Of a stretch of DNA of 13,376 nucleotides, positions 4,853 to 13,315 are shown piece by piece. Below the pieces are notes generated by a model. That model made no database searches, was not told the origin of the DNA, and saw nothing but the letters and a program-made list of their open reading frames with translations. A program made the translations under genes and the position numbers. The stretch covers positions 1 through 13,376 of the forward strand of contig CAKQDG010000061.1 in assembly GCA_934219025.1 (NCBI GenBank), written 5' to 3'. How positions within the stretch are numbered: the first letter of the stretch is position 1; every line of letters starts with the position of its first letter. Source of the stretch: an uncultured Prevotella sp. (GTDB lineage Bacteria; Bacteroidota; Bacteroidia; Bacteroidales; Bacteroidaceae).

Positions 4853-5647
4853 ATGATACTATATTTGTCAGGAACAGGAAATACAAAACACGTGGCAGAA
4901 CAGATTGCTGCCGCATTGGGAGAGAGAACGGCAGACGTGGCAGAGGCATTCAAAGGAAAACCTGCGATAAAACTCGGAGAGGGAGAAGTGTTCGGCTTCT
5001 GTTTCCCCGTGCACGGATGGCGTCCGCCGCAGCTGATGCGAAACTTCGTGAGACAACTTTCTGTAGAGGCTGTATCGCCGCTTGATTCTGTCTACTGCTT
5101 TGCCGTGTGCACGGCAGGCGACACCGTGGGCGAGGCAATGGATATCTTTGCAGCTGATGCCGCAGAGGTGGGGATAAACGTGAAGGCGGTATTTGACGTG
5201 AAAATGCCAAACACCTATGTAGGACTGCCGTTTATGGATGTAGACGGGGAAAATGTGGAACACGAAAAACTTGTGGCTTCAGTTAATCGTCTTGCATTTA
5301 TCACAACATCTGTAAAGAAGAAAGCGGAAGGCAAGTTTCTTGATTTTGTAGGGAAATGGCCACGGATAAACAGCCGTTTCCTCGGAGAACTGTTTGTTGA
5401 AAAACTTGTTACCGACAAATATTTCAAGGTGGATGCCACGTTGTGTGTTGGATGTGGAAAGTGTGCCGCCGTGTGCCCGGTGTCAAATATAAAATGCAGC
5501 AAAGGCGAACACCCGGTTTGGCTGCATAACAAAAAATGTATGGCATGTTTTGCATGCTATCACAACTGCCCGAAACACGCCATACAATATGGATGGATGA
5601 CCCGTGGAAAGGGTCAGTATCATTTTTTGTTCCAATCTTCAGAATGA
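4853..5647 (+). CDS. EFR1-family flavodoxin-ferredoxin fusion protein
   Basis: The 264-residue protein joins an N-terminal flavodoxin-like domain to a C-terminal ferredoxin with two [4Fe-4S] sites. MILYLSGTGNTKHVAEQIA holds the FMN phosphate loop (SGTGNT) right at the start, which fixes the start codon. FCFPVHGWRPPQLMRNF and CFAVCTAGDT fit the flavin-binding fold. The cluster ligands are CVGCGKCAAVCP (Cys198, 201, 204, 208) and CMACFACYHNCP (Cys229, 232, 235, 239). Such proteins are inferred to carry electrons between ferredoxin-type donors and flavin acceptors in anaerobes; the partner is not known. The gene diverges from guaD and ends only 5 bp from the converging asparaginase gene, with no terminator visible between them. 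Confidence 0.85.
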   Translation: MILYLSGTGNTKHVAEQIAAALGERTADVAEAFKGKPAIKLGEGEVFGFCFPVHGWRPPQLMRNFVRQLSVEAVSPLDSVYCFAVCTAGDTVGEAMDIFAADAAEVGINVKAVFDVKMPNTYVGLPFMDVDGENVEHEKLVASVNRLAFITTSVKKKAEGKFLDFVGKWPRINSRFLGELFVEKLVTDKYFKVDATLCVGCGKCAAVCPVSNIKCSKGEHPVWLHNKKCMACFACYHNCPKHAIQYGWMTRGKGQYHFLFQSSE

Positions 5648-5652
5648 GTAAT

Positions 5653-6726
5653 TCAATCCTTTGGAATCGTAATCTCACCGCAAATGTTGCGGTTCATGTT
5701 TGAGCGAACAAGATTTATGTCGGTGTAGTGTCCCTGCAGGAACATCAGCTTTGTTACGGCACTCTCCACCGTACTGTCGTGACCGCTCACCACTCCCATC
5801 TTCTTGAGTTGGAATCCCGTGTCGTATCTGCCCATCTCCACGGTTCCCGCAGCACACTGACTTATGTTCACAACCGTAATGCCGCGGTTTGTTACCTCTC
5901 TCAACAGGCGCATCAGCCAGGCATGATGAGGGGCGTTGCCGCTACCGAAAGTGCGCATGACAATGGCACGCAGTTCCGGCGCTTCGATAACGTGGCGGAT
6001 TACCTGCTCCTGAACGCCGGGGAAGAGCGTAAATACTATCACGTTTGGGTCGAGGGCAAAATGCGGCACAAGAGGCTTGGAGTAGTCAGGCTTCAGAATA
6101 TACTCCTCGTGGTATATAATGTTTACCCCGGCATCGCCAAGATGAGGAAAATTATACGACTCAAAGGCATTGAAACCGTCGGCATTGGTCTTTGTAGACC
6201 TGTTGCCGCGCAACAAATGACCGCTGAAATATATACAGACTTCAGGTACTATCGGGGTGCCGTCGGCATGATGCGCTGAGGCAATCTCGATACTCGTTAT
6301 GAGGTTCTCCTTGCCATCCGTGCGAAGCTGGCCGATAGGAAGCTGACTGCCGGTAAGGATTACAGGCTTGGTGAGATTTTCAAGCATGAAAGAAAGCGCA
6401 GAGGCTGTAAATGCCATGGTGTCAGTGCCATGCAGAATCACAAAGCCATCGTACTGGTCGTATCTGTCGGCAATAATCCTGACAAGTTGCGACCAAAAGC
6501 GTGGCGACATGTCGCTTGAGTCTATTGCTGGGGTAAACTGGTAAGTGTCAATTCCCGTTTCAAGTGCAGCAAATTCAGGTAGACAACTTACAAGATGGTT
6601 GAAATCCAGTGGCTCCAGAACTCCTGTCGCCGGATTGCGCCCCATGCCAATCGTACCGCCTGTGTAAATCATTAAAACACGGTCTGTACGAGTAAAAACA
6701 TGGTGCAAAGAATTATTGTCAGACAT
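5653..6726 (-). CDS. ansA: Type I (cytosolic) L-asparaginase
   Basis: The 357-residue enzyme hydrolyses L-asparagine to aspartate and ammonia. YTGGTIGM (Thr22 as nucleophile), HGTDTM (Thr101, Asp102) and GNRSTKTNADGFNAF (Lys179) supply the catalytic residues of the AnsA group, and FPGV, FGSGNAP and VNISQCAAGTVEMG are also typical. No signal peptide is seen, so it is cytoplasmic, unlike the periplasmic type II enzyme. The frame stays open upstream to 7044, but that extension overlaps uxaC and the promoter and has no family resemblance. ATG 6726 gives the family length (E. coli AnsA is 338 aa) and lies about 34 bp after a strong promoter. It is divergent from uxaC and convergent with the flavodoxin-ferredoxin gene. 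Confidence 0.92.
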   Translation of the reverse strand: MSDNNSLHHVFTRTDRVLMIYTGGTIGMGRNPATGVLEPLDFNHLVSCLPEFAALETGIDTYQFTPAIDSSDMSPRFWSQLVRIIADRYDQYDGFVILHGTDTMAFTASALSFMLENLTKPVILTGSQLPIGQLRTDGKENLITSIEIASAHHADGTPIVPEVCIYFSGHLLRGNRSTKTNADGFNAFESYNFPHLGDAGVNIIYHEEYILKPDYSKPLVPHFALDPNVIVFTLFPGVQEQVIRHVIEAPELRAIVMRTFGSGNAPHHAWLMRLLREVTNRGITVVNISQCAAGTVEMGRYDTGFQLKKMGVVSGHDSTVESAVTKLMFLQGHYTDINLVRSNMNRNICGEITIPKD

Positions 6727-6759
6727 ATCTCGAAAACCCTTTTTTTTGTTTTGATAGTG

Positions 6760-6790
6760 CAAATATAGTTTAAAAATATCTGAAATCAAA
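6760..6790 (-). promoter_or_regulatory. ansA promoter
   Basis: On the minus strand: TTTG (complement of 6787-6790), a 19-nt spacer, and TATATTTG (complement of 6760-6767). Both boxes match the Bacteroidetes consensus exactly, predicting a leader of about 30 nt. This is the clearest promoter in the window. Confidence 0.8.
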
Positions 6791-6800
6791 AAAAATGCCG

Positions 6801-6808
6801 TATATTTG
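6801..6808 (+). promoter_or_regulatory. -7 box of uxaC
   Basis: TATATTTG is an exact TAnnTTTG match 59 bp before the uxaC ATG. The spacing predicts a leader of about 54 nt that is extremely AT-rich. No TTTG is found at the -33 position, where the sequence belongs to the opposing ansA promoter, so this promoter may depend on an activator. Confidence 0.6.
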
Positions 6809-6867
6809 CAGTACTTAATAGTAAACAAATTACATATTAATAATAAACACTTAAAATAAAGAAAAAC

Positions 6868-8271
6868 ATGAAGCAATTTATGGACGAAAACTTCTTGCTT
6901 GATACAGCTACTGCGCAAGAACTTTTCCACAATCATGCGGCTAAAATGCCTATCATCGACTATCACTGTCACCTTATCCCGGAGATGGTTGCAAACGACC
7001 ACAAGTTCAAAAGCATCACAGAGCTTTGGCTCGGCGGCGACCACTACAAGTGGCGTGCTATGCGTACAAACGGTGTAGACGAGAAATACTGCACCGGTAC
7101 TGAAACATCAGACTGGGAGAAGTTTGAGAAGTGGGCAGAGACCGTGCCTTATACATTCCGTAACCCGCTTTACCACTGGACACACCTCGAGCTGAAGACT
7201 GCTTTCGGTATCAACAAACTGCTGAGCCCGAAGACAGCACGCGAAATCTTCGACGAGTGTAACGAGAAGTTGCAGCAGCCAGGCTACACCGCACGTGGCT
7301 TCATGCGTCGCTACAACGTAGAGTGCGTCTGCACTACTGATGACCCAATCGACGACCTGCGCTATCACAAGCAGACTCGCGAGAGCGGTTTCGAAATCAA
7401 GATGATTCCGGCATGGCGTCCTGACAAAGCTATGAACATCGAGAAGCCTGATTTTGCTGACTATGTAAACAAACTCGGTGAGGTGGCAGGTGTTACAATC
7501 AACAAGTTCTCTGATATGGTTGATGCCCTCCAAAAGCGTCATGACTTCTTCCACGAGAACGGTTGCCGTCTCTCTGACCACGGTATCGAGGAATTCTACG
7601 ACGAGCCTTATACAGATACTCAGATTGAGACAATCTTCGAGAAGGCTATGCGCAAGCAGCAGCTCTCGGCACAGGAAGTGCGCCAGTACAAACACTGCAT
7701 CCTGCGTATATTCGCAGAACAGGACTATGCTGCCGACTGGACACAGCAGTTCCACTATGGCGCTATACGCGACAACAATACTCTGATGTACAACAAACTC
7801 GGTGCCGATACTGGTTTCGATTCAATCGGTGAGTTTACTACAGCAAAGGCTATGAGCCACTTCCTAAATGAACTCAATATGGAAGGCAAACTTACACGTA
7901 CTATCCTGTATTGCTTGAACCCATGCGCAAACGAAGTTATCGCAACAATGCTCGGTAACTTCCAGGATGGCTCTTGCCCAGGCAAGATTCAGTTTGGTTC
8001 CGGCTGGTGGTTCAACGATCAGCTCGACGGTATGACAAAGCAGATGAACGCCCTCTCGGTACTCGGTTTACTGAGCCGCTTCGTGGGTATGCTTACCGAC
8101 AGCCGTTCGTTCCTTTCATATCCTCGCCACGAGTATTTCCGTCGCTTGCTCTGCAACCTGCTCGGCAACGATGTGGAAAAGGGCTTGCTGCCTAACGATA
8201 TGGAGAGCCTCTCACGTATGGTTGAGGATATCAGCTACAACAACGCACGCAACTACTTCAAGTTCTATTGA
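6868..8271 (+). CDS. uxaC: Glucuronate (uronate) isomerase
   Basis: The 467-residue enzyme converts D-glucuronate to D-fructuronate and D-galacturonate to D-tagaturonate, the first cytoplasmic step in using uronic acids from pectin or glucuronoxylan. IIDYHCHLIPEM (His33, His35) is the metal-binding start of the amidohydrolase-type barrel. FRNPLYHWTHLELKTAFGI, CTTDDPIDDLRYH, GSGWWFNDQLDGM and LTDSRSFLSYPRHEYFRR are diagnostic of UxaC. The length equals that of the E. coli enzyme (about 470). The start at 6868 follows an A-rich leader and gives the usual N-terminus. A terminator at 8296-8345 follows, so it appears monocistronic; other uronate genes (uxaA, uxaB, uxuA) are not in the window. Codon use looks more GC-rich and optimised than in the flanking genes, suggesting high expression. 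Confidence 0.96.
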   Translation: MKQFMDENFLLDTATAQELFHNHAAKMPIIDYHCHLIPEMVANDHKFKSITELWLGGDHYKWRAMRTNGVDEKYCTGTETSDWEKFEKWAETVPYTFRNPLYHWTHLELKTAFGINKLLSPKTAREIFDECNEKLQQPGYTARGFMRRYNVECVCTTDDPIDDLRYHKQTRESGFEIKMIPAWRPDKAMNIEKPDFADYVNKLGEVAGVTINKFSDMVDALQKRHDFFHENGCRLSDHGIEEFYDEPYTDTQIETIFEKAMRKQQLSAQEVRQYKHCILRIFAEQDYAADWTQQFHYGAIRDNNTLMYNKLGADTGFDSIGEFTTAKAMSHFLNELNMEGKLTRTILYCLNPCANEVIATMLGNFQDGSCPGKIQFGSGWWFNDQLDGMTKQMNALSVLGLLSRFVGMLTDSRSFLSYPRHEYFRRLLCNLLGNDVEKGLLPNDMESLSRMVEDISYNNARNYFKFY

Positions 8272-8295
8272 TATATTGCTTGAAATAAAATAAAT

Positions 8296-8345
8296 GTCCT
8301 CCTTTTCCCTTTATATTATATAATAAGGTGAAAGGGGGATTTTTG
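8296..8345 (+). terminator. Terminator after uxaC
   Basis: TCCTCCTTTTCCCTTTAT (8297-8314) pairs with ATAAGGTGAAAGGGGGA (8323-8339), allowing G-U pairs and a mismatch, around a small AT loop. It is followed by a TTTTT run. It lies 25 bp after the uxaC stop. Confidence 0.75.
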
Positions 8346-8403
8346 TTTCTCCCAACATATTTGGGGCATAAATCGCACTTGCCAACATTTAATCAATAAA
8401 ATA

Positions 8404-8435
8404 TTTGCCAATATCAGAAAATAGGACTATTTTTG
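8404..8435 (+). promoter_or_regulatory. Promoter of the wza-glmS unit
   Basis: TTTG at 8404-8407, a 20-nt spacer, then TATTTTTG at 8428-8435 fit the Bacteroidetes primary-sigma promoter. The predicted leader to ATG 8470 is about 30 nt and AT-rich. Confidence 0.7.
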
Positions 8436-8469
8436 CAAAGTTTTATCAATATATTTATATAAAAGAAGT

Positions 8470-9270
8470 ATGAAAAGAGTATTCTTTCCGATATTTTTAG
8501 CAGTCGTTGTGCTTTCTCTCTTTAGTTGTGGAAGTACAAAAAACGTGGCTTATTTCAAAAACGTAGATACATTGGACTTGTCGGCGTCAAGAGGTTTATA
8601 TGATGCAAAAATTATGCCTAAAGACTTGCTCACAATAACCGTAAGTACAACAGATCCTAAGACTGCCGCACCTTTCAATCTTACAGTGCAAGACCCTCTC
8701 AGAAACGGAGGTTCGCTTAGCGGCACGCAGGGTTCTCTTCTGCAGTATCTTGTAGACAACGACGGAAATATTAATTTTCCTATTCTTGGTATGCTGAAGG
8801 TTGCCGGACTCACAAAACGTCAGTGTGAAGAACTCATCCACGACAAAATCATGCCTTATATGGCACCGACAGAACGCCCTATAGTAAACGTGAAAATGGC
8901 AAGTTTCAAGATTTCGGTGTTGGGAGAAGTGGCACATCCCGGTGAATTTACAGTTGAAACAGAAAAGATTAGCATACTTCAGGCTCTTGCTGATGCTGGG
9001 GACTTGACGATTTACGGAAAACGAAACAATGTGATGCTTGTTCGCGAAGATGCTAATGGGCAGAAGTCTGTTCATCGCCTTAACCTTAATGATGCAAATC
9101 TTATCAATTCTCCATATTATTATCTGCAGCAGAACGATGCCATCATCGTTGAGCCAAACAAAGTGAAAGCGCAGAATTCTTCGATTGGACAGAGTACTAC
9201 GCTGTGGTTCTCGGCAATCGGTATCGTTACTTCCGTAGCGTCACTTGTTGTAAATATTCTCAGAAACTAA
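8470..9270 (+). CDS. Wza-like polysaccharide export lipoprotein
   Basis: The 266-residue protein is expected to form the outer-membrane channel for capsule or exopolysaccharide export. It begins with a lipoprotein signal (MKRVFFPIFLAVVVLSLFSC) whose LFSC lipobox puts the lipidated cysteine at residue 20. A Poly_export domain spans about residues 48-135 (MPKDLLTITVST, DGNINFPILGMLKVAG) and an SLBB domain about 145-205 (FKISVLGEVAHPGEFTVE, ILQALADAGDLTIYGKRN). A C-terminal hydrophobic helix (from about residue 245) near the end is typical of Bacteroidetes members. The usual Wzc-type kinase gene does not follow; glmS starts 14 bp later instead, suggesting one transcript linking export to amino-sugar supply. 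The wider genome would show whether it serves a capsule cluster elsewhere. Confidence 0.85.
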   Translation: MKRVFFPIFLAVVVLSLFSCGSTKNVAYFKNVDTLDLSASRGLYDAKIMPKDLLTITVSTTDPKTAAPFNLTVQDPLRNGGSLSGTQGSLLQYLVDNDGNINFPILGMLKVAGLTKRQCEELIHDKIMPYMAPTERPIVNVKMASFKISVLGEVAHPGEFTVETEKISILQALADAGDLTIYGKRNNVMLVREDANGQKSVHRLNLNDANLINSPYYYLQQNDAIIVEPNKVKAQNSSIGQSTTLWFSAIGIVTSVASLVVNILRN

Positions 9271-9284
9271 CCGCAATAACGTAT

Positions 9285-11129
9285 ATGTGTGGAATCGTAG
9301 GATATATCGGACATAGAGAGGCTTATCCGATACTTGTCAATGGACTGAAACGCCTTGAATACCGCGGATACGACAGTGCCGGGGCTGCTTTGATTAACAG
9401 CAACGGGGAACTGAGCGTTTATAAAACTAAAGGAAAGGTGGCCGATCTCGAAAACTTTTGCTGCGACAAGGACGTTTCGGGCACAGTGGGCATTGCACAC
9501 ACACGGTGGGCAACACATGGCGAACCGTCTTCGGTAAATGCTCATCCGCATTATTCGGAGTCGAAAAATCTTGCAATTATCCATAACGGTATAATTGAAA
9601 ACTATTCTGACCTAAAGAAAAAACTCGTTTCCGAAGGGGTGCATTTCCGTTCTGATACAGATACCGAGGTCATTGTTCAACTTATAGAATATATTCAGAA
9701 TAAAAAGCATGTTGACTTGCTCGCTGCCGTTCAACTTGCACTTCATCAGCTTATCGGGGCATATGCGATTGCCGTTCTTGACAAAAACGAGAAAAACCAG
9801 ATTATCGCTGCCCGTAAGCAGAGTCCGCTGGTCATTGGTATTGGCGACAATGAGTTCTTCCTTGGTTCTGATGCCACACCGATAATTGAATATACCGACA
9901 AGGTTGTTTATCTCGACGACGACAATATCGCTGTAATGCGTCTTGGCGAGGAACTTCAGGTTGTTAATATTCAGAATATCAAAATGTCGCCCGAAGTAAA
10001 GACCGTAGACCTTAATCTCGGACAGATTGAAAAGGGGGGCTTCCCGCATTTCATGCTGAAAGAAATCTTCGAACAGCCTGAATGTCTCGAAAACTGCATG
10101 CGAGGCAGAATTAATGTGGAACGGAACAATGTAACCCTTAGTGCGGTTATAGACTACAAAAAATATTTGCTTAATGCCAAGCGCATTATAATAGTGGCTT
10201 GCGGTACTTCGTGGCATGCCGGACTTATCGGAAAACAAGTGATTGAATCCTTCTGTCGTATACCGGTGGAGGTGGAATATGCAAGCGAGTTCAGATACAG
10301 AAATCCGGTTATCGGTGCTGACGACGTGGTTATTGCCATTTCTCAAAGTGGCGAAACGGCAGATACTTTGGCGGCTGTGAAACTTGCCAAGGAAAACGGA
10401 GCTTTCGTCTATGGTATATGCAATGCTATCGGATCAAGTATTCCGCGTGCCACGGATACAGGCTCATATATACACGTTGGACCGGAAATAGGTGTGGCTT
10501 CTACAAAAGCGTTTACCGGTCAGGTTACCGTTCTCACGATGCTCGCACTTGCCCTGGCTAAGGCAAAGGGCACTATCACAGAGAAGCATTATTCGGAAGT
10601 GGTAAAAGAACTTGCAGCTATGCCTGAAAAAATGAAAGCGATGCTCGAGCATAACGACAGAATTTCGGAGCTTAGCCGTACATTTACTTATGCGCGCAAT
10701 TTCCTCTATTTGGGTAGAGGCTTCAGTTATCCTGTTGCTCTTGAGGGGGCATTGAAACTGAAAGAAATCAGTTATATACATGCTGAGGGCTATCCTGCTG
10801 CAGAGATGAAACACGGTCCGATTGCGCTTATCGATTCGGATATGCCTGTGGTGGTTATTGCCCCTCATGACGATATGTATAAAAAGGTTTTGAGCAATAT
10901 ACAGGAAATAAAGGCTCGACGCGGCAAGATAATTGCATTGGTGTCGAAGGGCGATGATACGATAAGTAAAATCGCCGATGAAGTGATTGAAATGCCCGAG
11001 ACTATTGAATGTCTTGAGCCTTTGATCGCTTCCATACCTCTTCAGCTTTTGGCATATCATATTGCCGTTTGCAAAGGTAAAAATGTTGATCAACCGCGAA
11101 ATCTCGCAAAGTCGGTTACCGTAGAATAG
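9285..11129 (+). CDS. glmS: Glutamine--fructose-6-phosphate aminotransferase
   Basis: The 614-residue enzyme makes glucosamine-6-phosphate from fructose-6-phosphate and glutamine, committing carbon to UDP-GlcNAc for peptidoglycan, lipid A and surface glycans. MCGIVGYIGHREAYPIL starts with Cys2, the glutaminase nucleophile exposed after Met removal. HTRWATHGEPSSVNAHPH (72-89) is the glutamine site. SIS sugar-binding domains follow, with SQSGET at 353-358, and the chain ends PRNLAKSVTVE with the conserved Lys609. The frame is open 27 codons upstream, but only ATG 9285 exposes Cys at position 2. It lies 14 bp after the wza-like gene, so they are probably co-transcribed, and a terminator follows at 11144. 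No glmS ribozyme is expected or seen, since the leader is only 14 bp. Confidence 0.97.
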   Translation: MCGIVGYIGHREAYPILVNGLKRLEYRGYDSAGAALINSNGELSVYKTKGKVADLENFCCDKDVSGTVGIAHTRWATHGEPSSVNAHPHYSESKNLAIIHNGIIENYSDLKKKLVSEGVHFRSDTDTEVIVQLIEYIQNKKHVDLLAAVQLALHQLIGAYAIAVLDKNEKNQIIAARKQSPLVIGIGDNEFFLGSDATPIIEYTDKVVYLDDDNIAVMRLGEELQVVNIQNIKMSPEVKTVDLNLGQIEKGGFPHFMLKEIFEQPECLENCMRGRINVERNNVTLSAVIDYKKYLLNAKRIIIVACGTSWHAGLIGKQVIESFCRIPVEVEYASEFRYRNPVIGADDVVIAISQSGETADTLAAVKLAKENGAFVYGICNAIGSSIPRATDTGSYIHVGPEIGVASTKAFTGQVTVLTMLALALAKAKGTITEKHYSEVVKELAAMPEKMKAMLEHNDRISELSRTFTYARNFLYLGRGFSYPVALEGALKLKEISYIHAEGYPAAEMKHGPIALIDSDMPVVVIAPHDDMYKKVLSNIQEIKARRGKIIALVSKGDDTISKIADEVIEMPETIECLEPLIASIPLQLLAYHIAVCKGKNVDQPRNLAKSVTVE

Positions 11130-11143
11130 TGGTATTTTTTCAT

Positions 11144-11174
11144 AGGGCTACTCCTTTTCTAAGGAGCAAGCCCT
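11144..11174 (+). terminator. Terminator after glmS
   Basis: AGGGCT-A-CTCCTT (11144-11156) pairs with AAGGAG-CA-AGCCCT (11161-11174) around the TTCT loop, giving 12 base pairs with a small internal bulge. It lies 14 bp after the glmS stop. The following T-run is short (TT, then G), so termination may be partial. Confidence 0.7.
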
Positions 11175-11278
11175 TTGATATAATATATAGGTATAAACAG
11201 ATAATAAAACATGAACAGAAAACAAACGCTTGTTGTGAGCATTTGGACTTTACTCTGTTTTTTGCCGAAAAAAAAGCT

Positions 11279-11310
11279 GACTCAGGTAAGAGTTGTTCGT
11301 GCCTGTAGTC
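11279..11310 (+). promoter_or_regulatory. Leader hairpin upstream of the amidophosphoribosyltransferase gene
   Basis: GACTCAGG (11279-11286) pairs with CCTG-T-AGTC (11302-11310), an 8-bp stem with one bulged T, in the 207-bp space between the glmS terminator and ATG 11382. It is preceded by an A8 run. No known riboswitch is recognised and no clear TAnnTTTG box is found in this gap, so the role is open. Confidence 0.3.
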
Positions 11311-11381
11311 TCTAAGCAGTTTTGTTTATGCAAAAAAACTTGAATATTCAGAAAAGATAACTATAAAAGTAAAGAGTACAA

Positions 11382-13265
11382 ATGGAACCTTTAAAGCATG
11401 AGTGTGGAGTGGCAATGGTGAGATTGCTGAAGCCATTGGAGTACTACCAGCAAAAGTATGGAACTTGGATGTATGGTTTGAACAAGTTGTATCTCATGAT
11501 GGAGAAACAACACAACCGCGGACAAGAAGGAGCAGGCATGGCATGCGTTAATCTTGAGGCAAAACCCGGGAAGGAATATATGTTCAGGGAACGTGCCGAA
11601 GGTTCCAATGCCATAACGGAGATTTTTGGTAGAGTGCATCGCAAGTTCGGTGAGATATCTGAGGATAAGCTTGCTGATGTTTCCTTTGCAAGAGAAAACC
11701 TACCTTTTGCCGGCGAGATGTATATGGGACATCTGCGTTACTCCACGACGGGGAAAAAAGGATTGGAATATGTTCATCCCTTTTTAAGAAGAAACAATTG
11801 GAGAGCAAAGAACCTATGTCTTTGCGGTAATTTCAATATGACTAATATTGACGAGATATTCGAAAAACTCGTTGATATGGGACAGTCGCCACGTATATAC
11901 AGCGACAGTTATATCACTCTTGAATATATGGGACACCGTCTTGACCGCGAGGTGGAGCGCAACTTTGTTGAAGCTAAGAAAAAGGGGCTTTCAGGACGCG
12001 ACATAACAAATTATATCGACAACAATGTGGAGATGGGTAATGTACTGAAAACCACCATGCCTGATTTTGACGGCGGTTATGTTATGTGTGGACTTACCGG
12101 TAGCGGCGAGATGTTTTCTATGCGTGACCCGTGGGGCATTCGTCCGGCATTTTTTTATAAGAACGACGAGATTATTGCTGTGGCAAGCGAGCGACCTGTG
12201 TTGCAGACCACGTTTGAAGTTAATTGCGAAGATATCGAGGAGTTAATGCCTGGGCATGCTATAATTGTAAGCAAGAACGGTGGCTTCTCAATGGAGAAAA
12301 TCCTTGATCAGCGTGGCGACAGCAAATGCTCGTTTGAAAGAATATATTTCAGTCGTGGTTCCGACACCGATATCTACAGAGAGAGGAAGAAACTCGGAGA
12401 ACAGCTCACAGAATCAATTCTGAAAGCTGTAGACTATGATACGGAGCACACGGTGTTCTCGTTTATTCCTAATACTGCAGAGGTAGCTTTCTATGGAATG
12501 CTTGGCGGGTTCAAACGTTATCTTAATGAGCAGAAAATTGAGCGCATACAGAATTTGGACCATCAGCCAACAAAGGAAGAACTTAGGGAGATTCTTCATC
12601 AGTATGTAAGAAGCGAGAAAGTGGCATGGAAGGATATAAAGTTGCGCACGTTCATTACCGAGGGTAACTCGCGAAAGGATCTTGCGTCTCACGTATACGA
12701 CGTAACTTACGGTTCACTGGAACCATATGTGGATAATCTTGTTATCATCGACGACAGTATAGTTCGCGGAACGACCTTGAAAGAGAGTATCCTAAAGATT
12801 CTCGACAGTCTGCATCCAAAGAAAATAGTAGTGGTCAGCAGTTCGCCGCAGATTCGCTATCCTGATTATTACGGCATTGATATGCCGAGCCTTGAGGAGT
12901 TTTGCGTGTTCCGTGCCACAGTTGAACTGCTAAAGGAACATGGAATGGAAAACGTCATAGATGAGACTTATGAGAATTGTAAGGCGGAGTTGAATAAAGA
13001 GAAAAGCCAGATGCAGAATGCCGTGAGATCTATATACAAGCCTTTCAGCATAGACGAGATAGACAGGAAAATTGTTGAAATGCTTCGTCCCGAAGGAATG
13101 AAGACGCCGGTGGAGCTTGTGTATCAGTCGATAGAAGGACTTCACACTGCAATTCCTAACCATAAGGGAGATTGGTATTTCACCGGCAATTATCCTACAC
13201 CAGGCGGAACGAAACTCGTGAACCAGGCTTTCGTAAAATACTACGAAGAAAAATACAATAAGTAA
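11382..13265 (+). CDS. purF: Amidophosphoribosyltransferase, long Bacteroidetes form
   Basis: The 627-residue protein combines a class II glutaminase domain with a phosphoribosyltransferase domain, as in the enzyme that makes 5-phosphoribosylamine from PRPP and glutamine at the start of purine synthesis. MEPLKHECGVAMVRL places Cys8 as the nucleophile after a short propeptide. KQHNRGQEGAGMA, GHLRYSTTG and RDPWGIRPAFF are glutaminase signatures. VIIDDSIVRGTT (454-465) is the PRPP loop. It is over 100 residues longer than E. coli PurF (505 aa), with inserted segments around 150-220 and 375-430 and a C-terminal tail. Bacteroidetes often carry this long form beside a shorter canonical PurF, so it may be a paralogue with a different role. 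carA begins 50 bp downstream, suggesting an operon. Confidence 0.82.
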   Translation: MEPLKHECGVAMVRLLKPLEYYQQKYGTWMYGLNKLYLMMEKQHNRGQEGAGMACVNLEAKPGKEYMFRERAEGSNAITEIFGRVHRKFGEISEDKLADVSFARENLPFAGEMYMGHLRYSTTGKKGLEYVHPFLRRNNWRAKNLCLCGNFNMTNIDEIFEKLVDMGQSPRIYSDSYITLEYMGHRLDREVERNFVEAKKKGLSGRDITNYIDNNVEMGNVLKTTMPDFDGGYVMCGLTGSGEMFSMRDPWGIRPAFFYKNDEIIAVASERPVLQTTFEVNCEDIEELMPGHAIIVSKNGGFSMEKILDQRGDSKCSFERIYFSRGSDTDIYRERKKLGEQLTESILKAVDYDTEHTVFSFIPNTAEVAFYGMLGGFKRYLNEQKIERIQNLDHQPTKEELREILHQYVRSEKVAWKDIKLRTFITEGNSRKDLASHVYDVTYGSLEPYVDNLVIIDDSIVRGTTLKESILKILDSLHPKKIVVVSSSPQIRYPDYYGIDMPSLEEFCVFRATVELLKEHGMENVIDETYENCKAELNKEKSQMQNAVRSIYKPFSIDEIDRKIVEMLRPEGMKTPVELVYQSIEGLHTAIPNHKGDWYFTGNYPTPGGTKLVNQAFVKYYEEKYNK

Positions 13266-13315
13266 CAACCATATATATAGATAAAAACCGAAAGGTCATA
13301 AAACATAAAGAATTA

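Noticed and set aside
6727..7044. N-terminal extension of the asparaginase frame to 463 residues
   Set aside because: It overlaps the uxaC start on the other strand, crosses two promoters, and has no family resemblance. ATG 6726 gives the normal AnsA length.
9204..9284. Upstream extension of glmS by 27 codons inside the wza-like gene
   Set aside because: GlmS needs Cys directly after the initiator Met; only ATG 9285 provides this.
11211..11315. 34-codon frame with hydrophobic N-terminus upstream of the PurF-type gene
   Set aside because: No family resemblance, no clear promoter and no run of one amino acid typical of leader peptides. Mentioned only as part of the leader finding.
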